64,000 nt of DNA, taken from Porticoccaceae bacterium. Its GTDB lineage: Bacteria; Pseudomonadota; Gammaproteobacteria; Pseudomonadales; Porticoccaceae. The first letter of the stretch is position 1; every line of letters begins with the position of its first letter. The stretch lies in the NCBI GenBank assembly GCA_021773435.1, contig JAJFKC010000022.1:1-64000 (forward strand), in the 5' to 3' direction. Positions 62,135 to 64,000 of the stretch are shown piece after piece. The notes under the pieces were generated by a model that did no database searches, was not told the DNA's origin, and saw only the letters and a program-made list of their open reading frames with translations. The position numbers and the translations under genes are program-made.

Positions 62135-62872
62135 TTGACGACCTTAGGCTTACTGGAAACAGACACGCTCTACGACGACTTGATTCCCGACTACGGATCT
62201 TACGGGCAGATGTTTGCGGCATTTTTCACCAATCTCGATAGCGATCTCCAGTACCGGTATTACCAGGTAAAACAGGGCGAACTGCCAAGCGCTGCCGACG
62301 AATGCGATGCCTATTTGATTACCGGCTCGAAAGCCGGCGTCTACGACACCGACCCATGGATAGCCTCCCTGCAAACATGGATAGCCGATTTCCACCAACA
62401 AAATGCAAAGTTAATCGGTATCTGCTTTGGCCATCAAATAATGGCGCACAGCCTGGGCGGTGCAGCGGCCAAAAGCCCAAAAGGCTGGGGCATTGGCGTA
62501 CACAGCACTACACACCTGACTGGTGACGAGCTTAATACTGATCGGATAGAGACTAACCTGGAAGACTTTAAGCGAAGCGAACTAAGCCTGTTATATAGCC
62601 ATCAGGATCAGGTTCAAAAGTTACCGCCTGGCGCGCAATTGATCGCCCGCAGCGATTTTTGCGAATATGCCGCCTTTAAAATTGATCATCGAGTCTTGTC
62701 TTTTCAGGGTCATCCGGAATTTACCCCTGAGTATTTGCAGCGCCTGTTACATCGTCGCATCGACGTAATTGGTCAGGCCCGCTACGCCAAAGCTATGGCA
62801 TCACTCGACAAAGTGACCGACGAGAAAGCCGTCGGGCGGCAAATACTGGAATTTGTGCAACGCAAATGCTGA
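62135..62872 (+). CDS. Class I glutamine amidotransferase-like protein (GMP synthase-like)
   Basis: LIGICFGHQIMAHSLGG, FQGHPEFTPEYL. Confidence 0.93.
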   Translation: MTTLGLLETDTLYDDLIPDYGSYGQMFAAFFTNLDSDLQYRYYQVKQGELPSAADECDAYLITGSKAGVYDTDPWIASLQTWIADFHQQNAKLIGICFGHQIMAHSLGGAAAKSPKGWGIGVHSTTHLTGDELNTDRIETNLEDFKRSELSLLYSHQDQVQKLPPGAQLIARSDFCEYAAFKIDHRVLSFQGHPEFTPEYLQRLLHRRIDVIGQARYAKAMASLDKVTDEKAVGRQILEFVQRKC

Positions 62873-62910
62873 AAGAAATAGGCCATTAAGGGAACTGGCA
62901 GACAAGCGTT

Positions 62911-63168
62911 TTAATCATCTAGCAACTTTCGCACATACCAGCAGCTGGCCCGAATCTGATAATCCTCCTGCCGCGCCCAGGCTAAGGCTTCTCGCACCAG
63001 CTTTTCGGCGATACCCCGCCCGCGCAGGGCATCGGGTACGAAGGTATGGTTAAAATCTATTTGCGAACCAGATAAACGATAATCGGCAATGGATTCATGT
63101 CCATCGACGACGGCGACGAAACGCTGTCTTTGTGGCTCATGGCGCACATCTATCTGGGTTTGTGTCAT
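62911..63168 (-). CDS. GNAT family N-acetyltransferase (small YjdJ-like)
   Basis: SIADYRLSGSQIDFNHTFVPDALRGRGIAEKLVREALAWAR. Confidence 0.9.
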   Translation of the reverse strand: MTQTQIDVRHEPQRQRFVAVVDGHESIADYRLSGSQIDFNHTFVPDALRGRGIAEKLVREALAWARQEDYQIRASCWYVRKLLDD

Positions 63169-63173
63169 TGGAG

Positions 63174-63746
63174 TTATCTCGCCATCCCGTAAAACTCATC
63201 GTTGGGCCGCATGCTCGTGAGGTTTGCCATGCGATTAGACAGGCAGAAAAATGCGCTGATGCCGCCTATATCCCAGATATCTTCGTCGTCGAAGCCATGA
63301 GCCCGTAGACCCTCAAAATCTTCATCGCTAACATGAGAGGACTCTTTGCTCACTTTAACGGCAAAATCTAGCATGGCTCGCTGGCGAAGTGTGATATCGG
63401 CCTTGCGGTAATTGATGGCAAGCTGATCAGACAACAGAGAGTTTTTCGACAATATACGAAGAATCGCACCATGGGCAACCACGCAATAATGACATTCATT
63501 GCCGCCGCTGACGGTCACCACAATCATTTCTTTATCAGCTTTGGTGAGATTGCTCTCGCGCAACATCAGGGCATCGTGCATGGCAAAAAAAGCCCGACAT
63601 TCATCAGGACGATGGGCGAGCACTAAAAACACATTGGGGATAAAGCCGGTTTTTTCCTGTACCGCAAGCACCTGCTCGCGCAGGTCATCAGGCAAGTCAT
63701 CGACGGCAGGAACAGGGAATCGGCTGATGGCTTTAGGGACGCTCAT
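63174..63746 (-). CDS. Peroxidase-related / carboxymuconolactone decarboxylase-like protein
   Basis: KADKEMIVVTVSGGNECHYCVVAHGAIL CxxC-type AhpD-like motif; start set at MSVPKAISRF. Confidence 0.9.
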   Translation of the reverse strand: MSVPKAISRFPVPAVDDLPDDLREQVLAVQEKTGFIPNVFLVLAHRPDECRAFFAMHDALMLRESNLTKADKEMIVVTVSGGNECHYCVVAHGAILRILSKNSLLSDQLAINYRKADITLRQRAMLDFAVKVSKESSHVSDEDFEGLRAHGFDDEDIWDIGGISAFFCLSNRMANLTSMRPNDEFYGMAR

Positions 63747-63771
63747 AATTACTCCATTACTGTGTATTCGT

Positions 63772-64000
63772 TTATTCTTGCGCAGCCCAGGCGGTGTAAC
63801 CGCCGTCGAGGCTGTAGACATTCTCAAAACCCTGCTGGGACAGAAAGTCCGCTGCATTTTGACTGGAATTTCCGTGATAGCAACACACCACTAATGGCGT
63901 AGTTTTGTCAGCCGACCCTATAAACTGGGGCAATGTTGAATCATTAAGCGCCTGGGCTCCGGGAATATGGCCAGCCTGATAAGACTCATCATCGCGGATA
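63772..64000 (-). CDS. glpE: Thiosulfate sulfurtransferase GlpE (rhodanese), truncated by window edge
   Basis: Reverse translation: ...[18 protein letters not shown]...[40 protein letters not shown]-like, ends TAA; active-site loop CCYHGNSS. Confidence 0.88.
   Translation of the reverse strand, partial: [75 protein letters not shown]

Overview
64 kb gammaproteobacterial-type chromosomal window. Two housekeeping blocks (approx. 1-21 kb: tRNA-fMet, tRNA-Leu, secG-tpiA-glmM-folP-ftsH-rlmE / yhbY / greA-carB-carA-dapB-dnaJ-dnaK-grpE / recN; approx. 54-64 kb: rimO, slyD, sprT, PHP, rapA, glpE) flank a ~33 kb accessory catabolic region (approx. 21.3-54.0 kb), almost entirely on the minus strand. 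Its first half holds a complete copper membrane monooxygenase operon (CuMMO; pmo/amo/hmo-type C-A-B order). It is followed by a membrane-anchored multicopper oxidase and cupredoxin and a DUF1302/DUF1329/YCF48/MMPL-RND envelope module, with a divergent AraC-type regulator. The second half holds SDR dehydrogenases (one tandem pair), a CobW GTPase, an AMP-forming acyl-CoA synthetase, a PII-like/CBS/DUF1538x2 module and a five-gene ketone carboxylase cluster resembling acetophenone carboxylase (HyuA'-gamma-HyuA-HyuB-epsilon). No hao, methanol dehydrogenase or nitrifier/methanotroph cytochrome genes are visible. The most interesting reading is an aerobic sub-terminal hydrocarbon pathway: CuMMO hydroxylation -> secondary alcohol -> ketone (SDR) -> ATP-dependent carboxylation -> CoA ligation. 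It resembles the anaerobic ethylbenzene route but with CuMMO as first enzyme. Notable non-coding signals: a perfect 24-bp palindrome upstream of the DUF1329 gene, terminator-like hairpins inside the CuMMO operon, helically phased direct repeats upstream of pmoC, a decayed RelE-type toxin, and many short imperfect tandem duplications. All family calls come from reading the sequence by eye; no database search was run.
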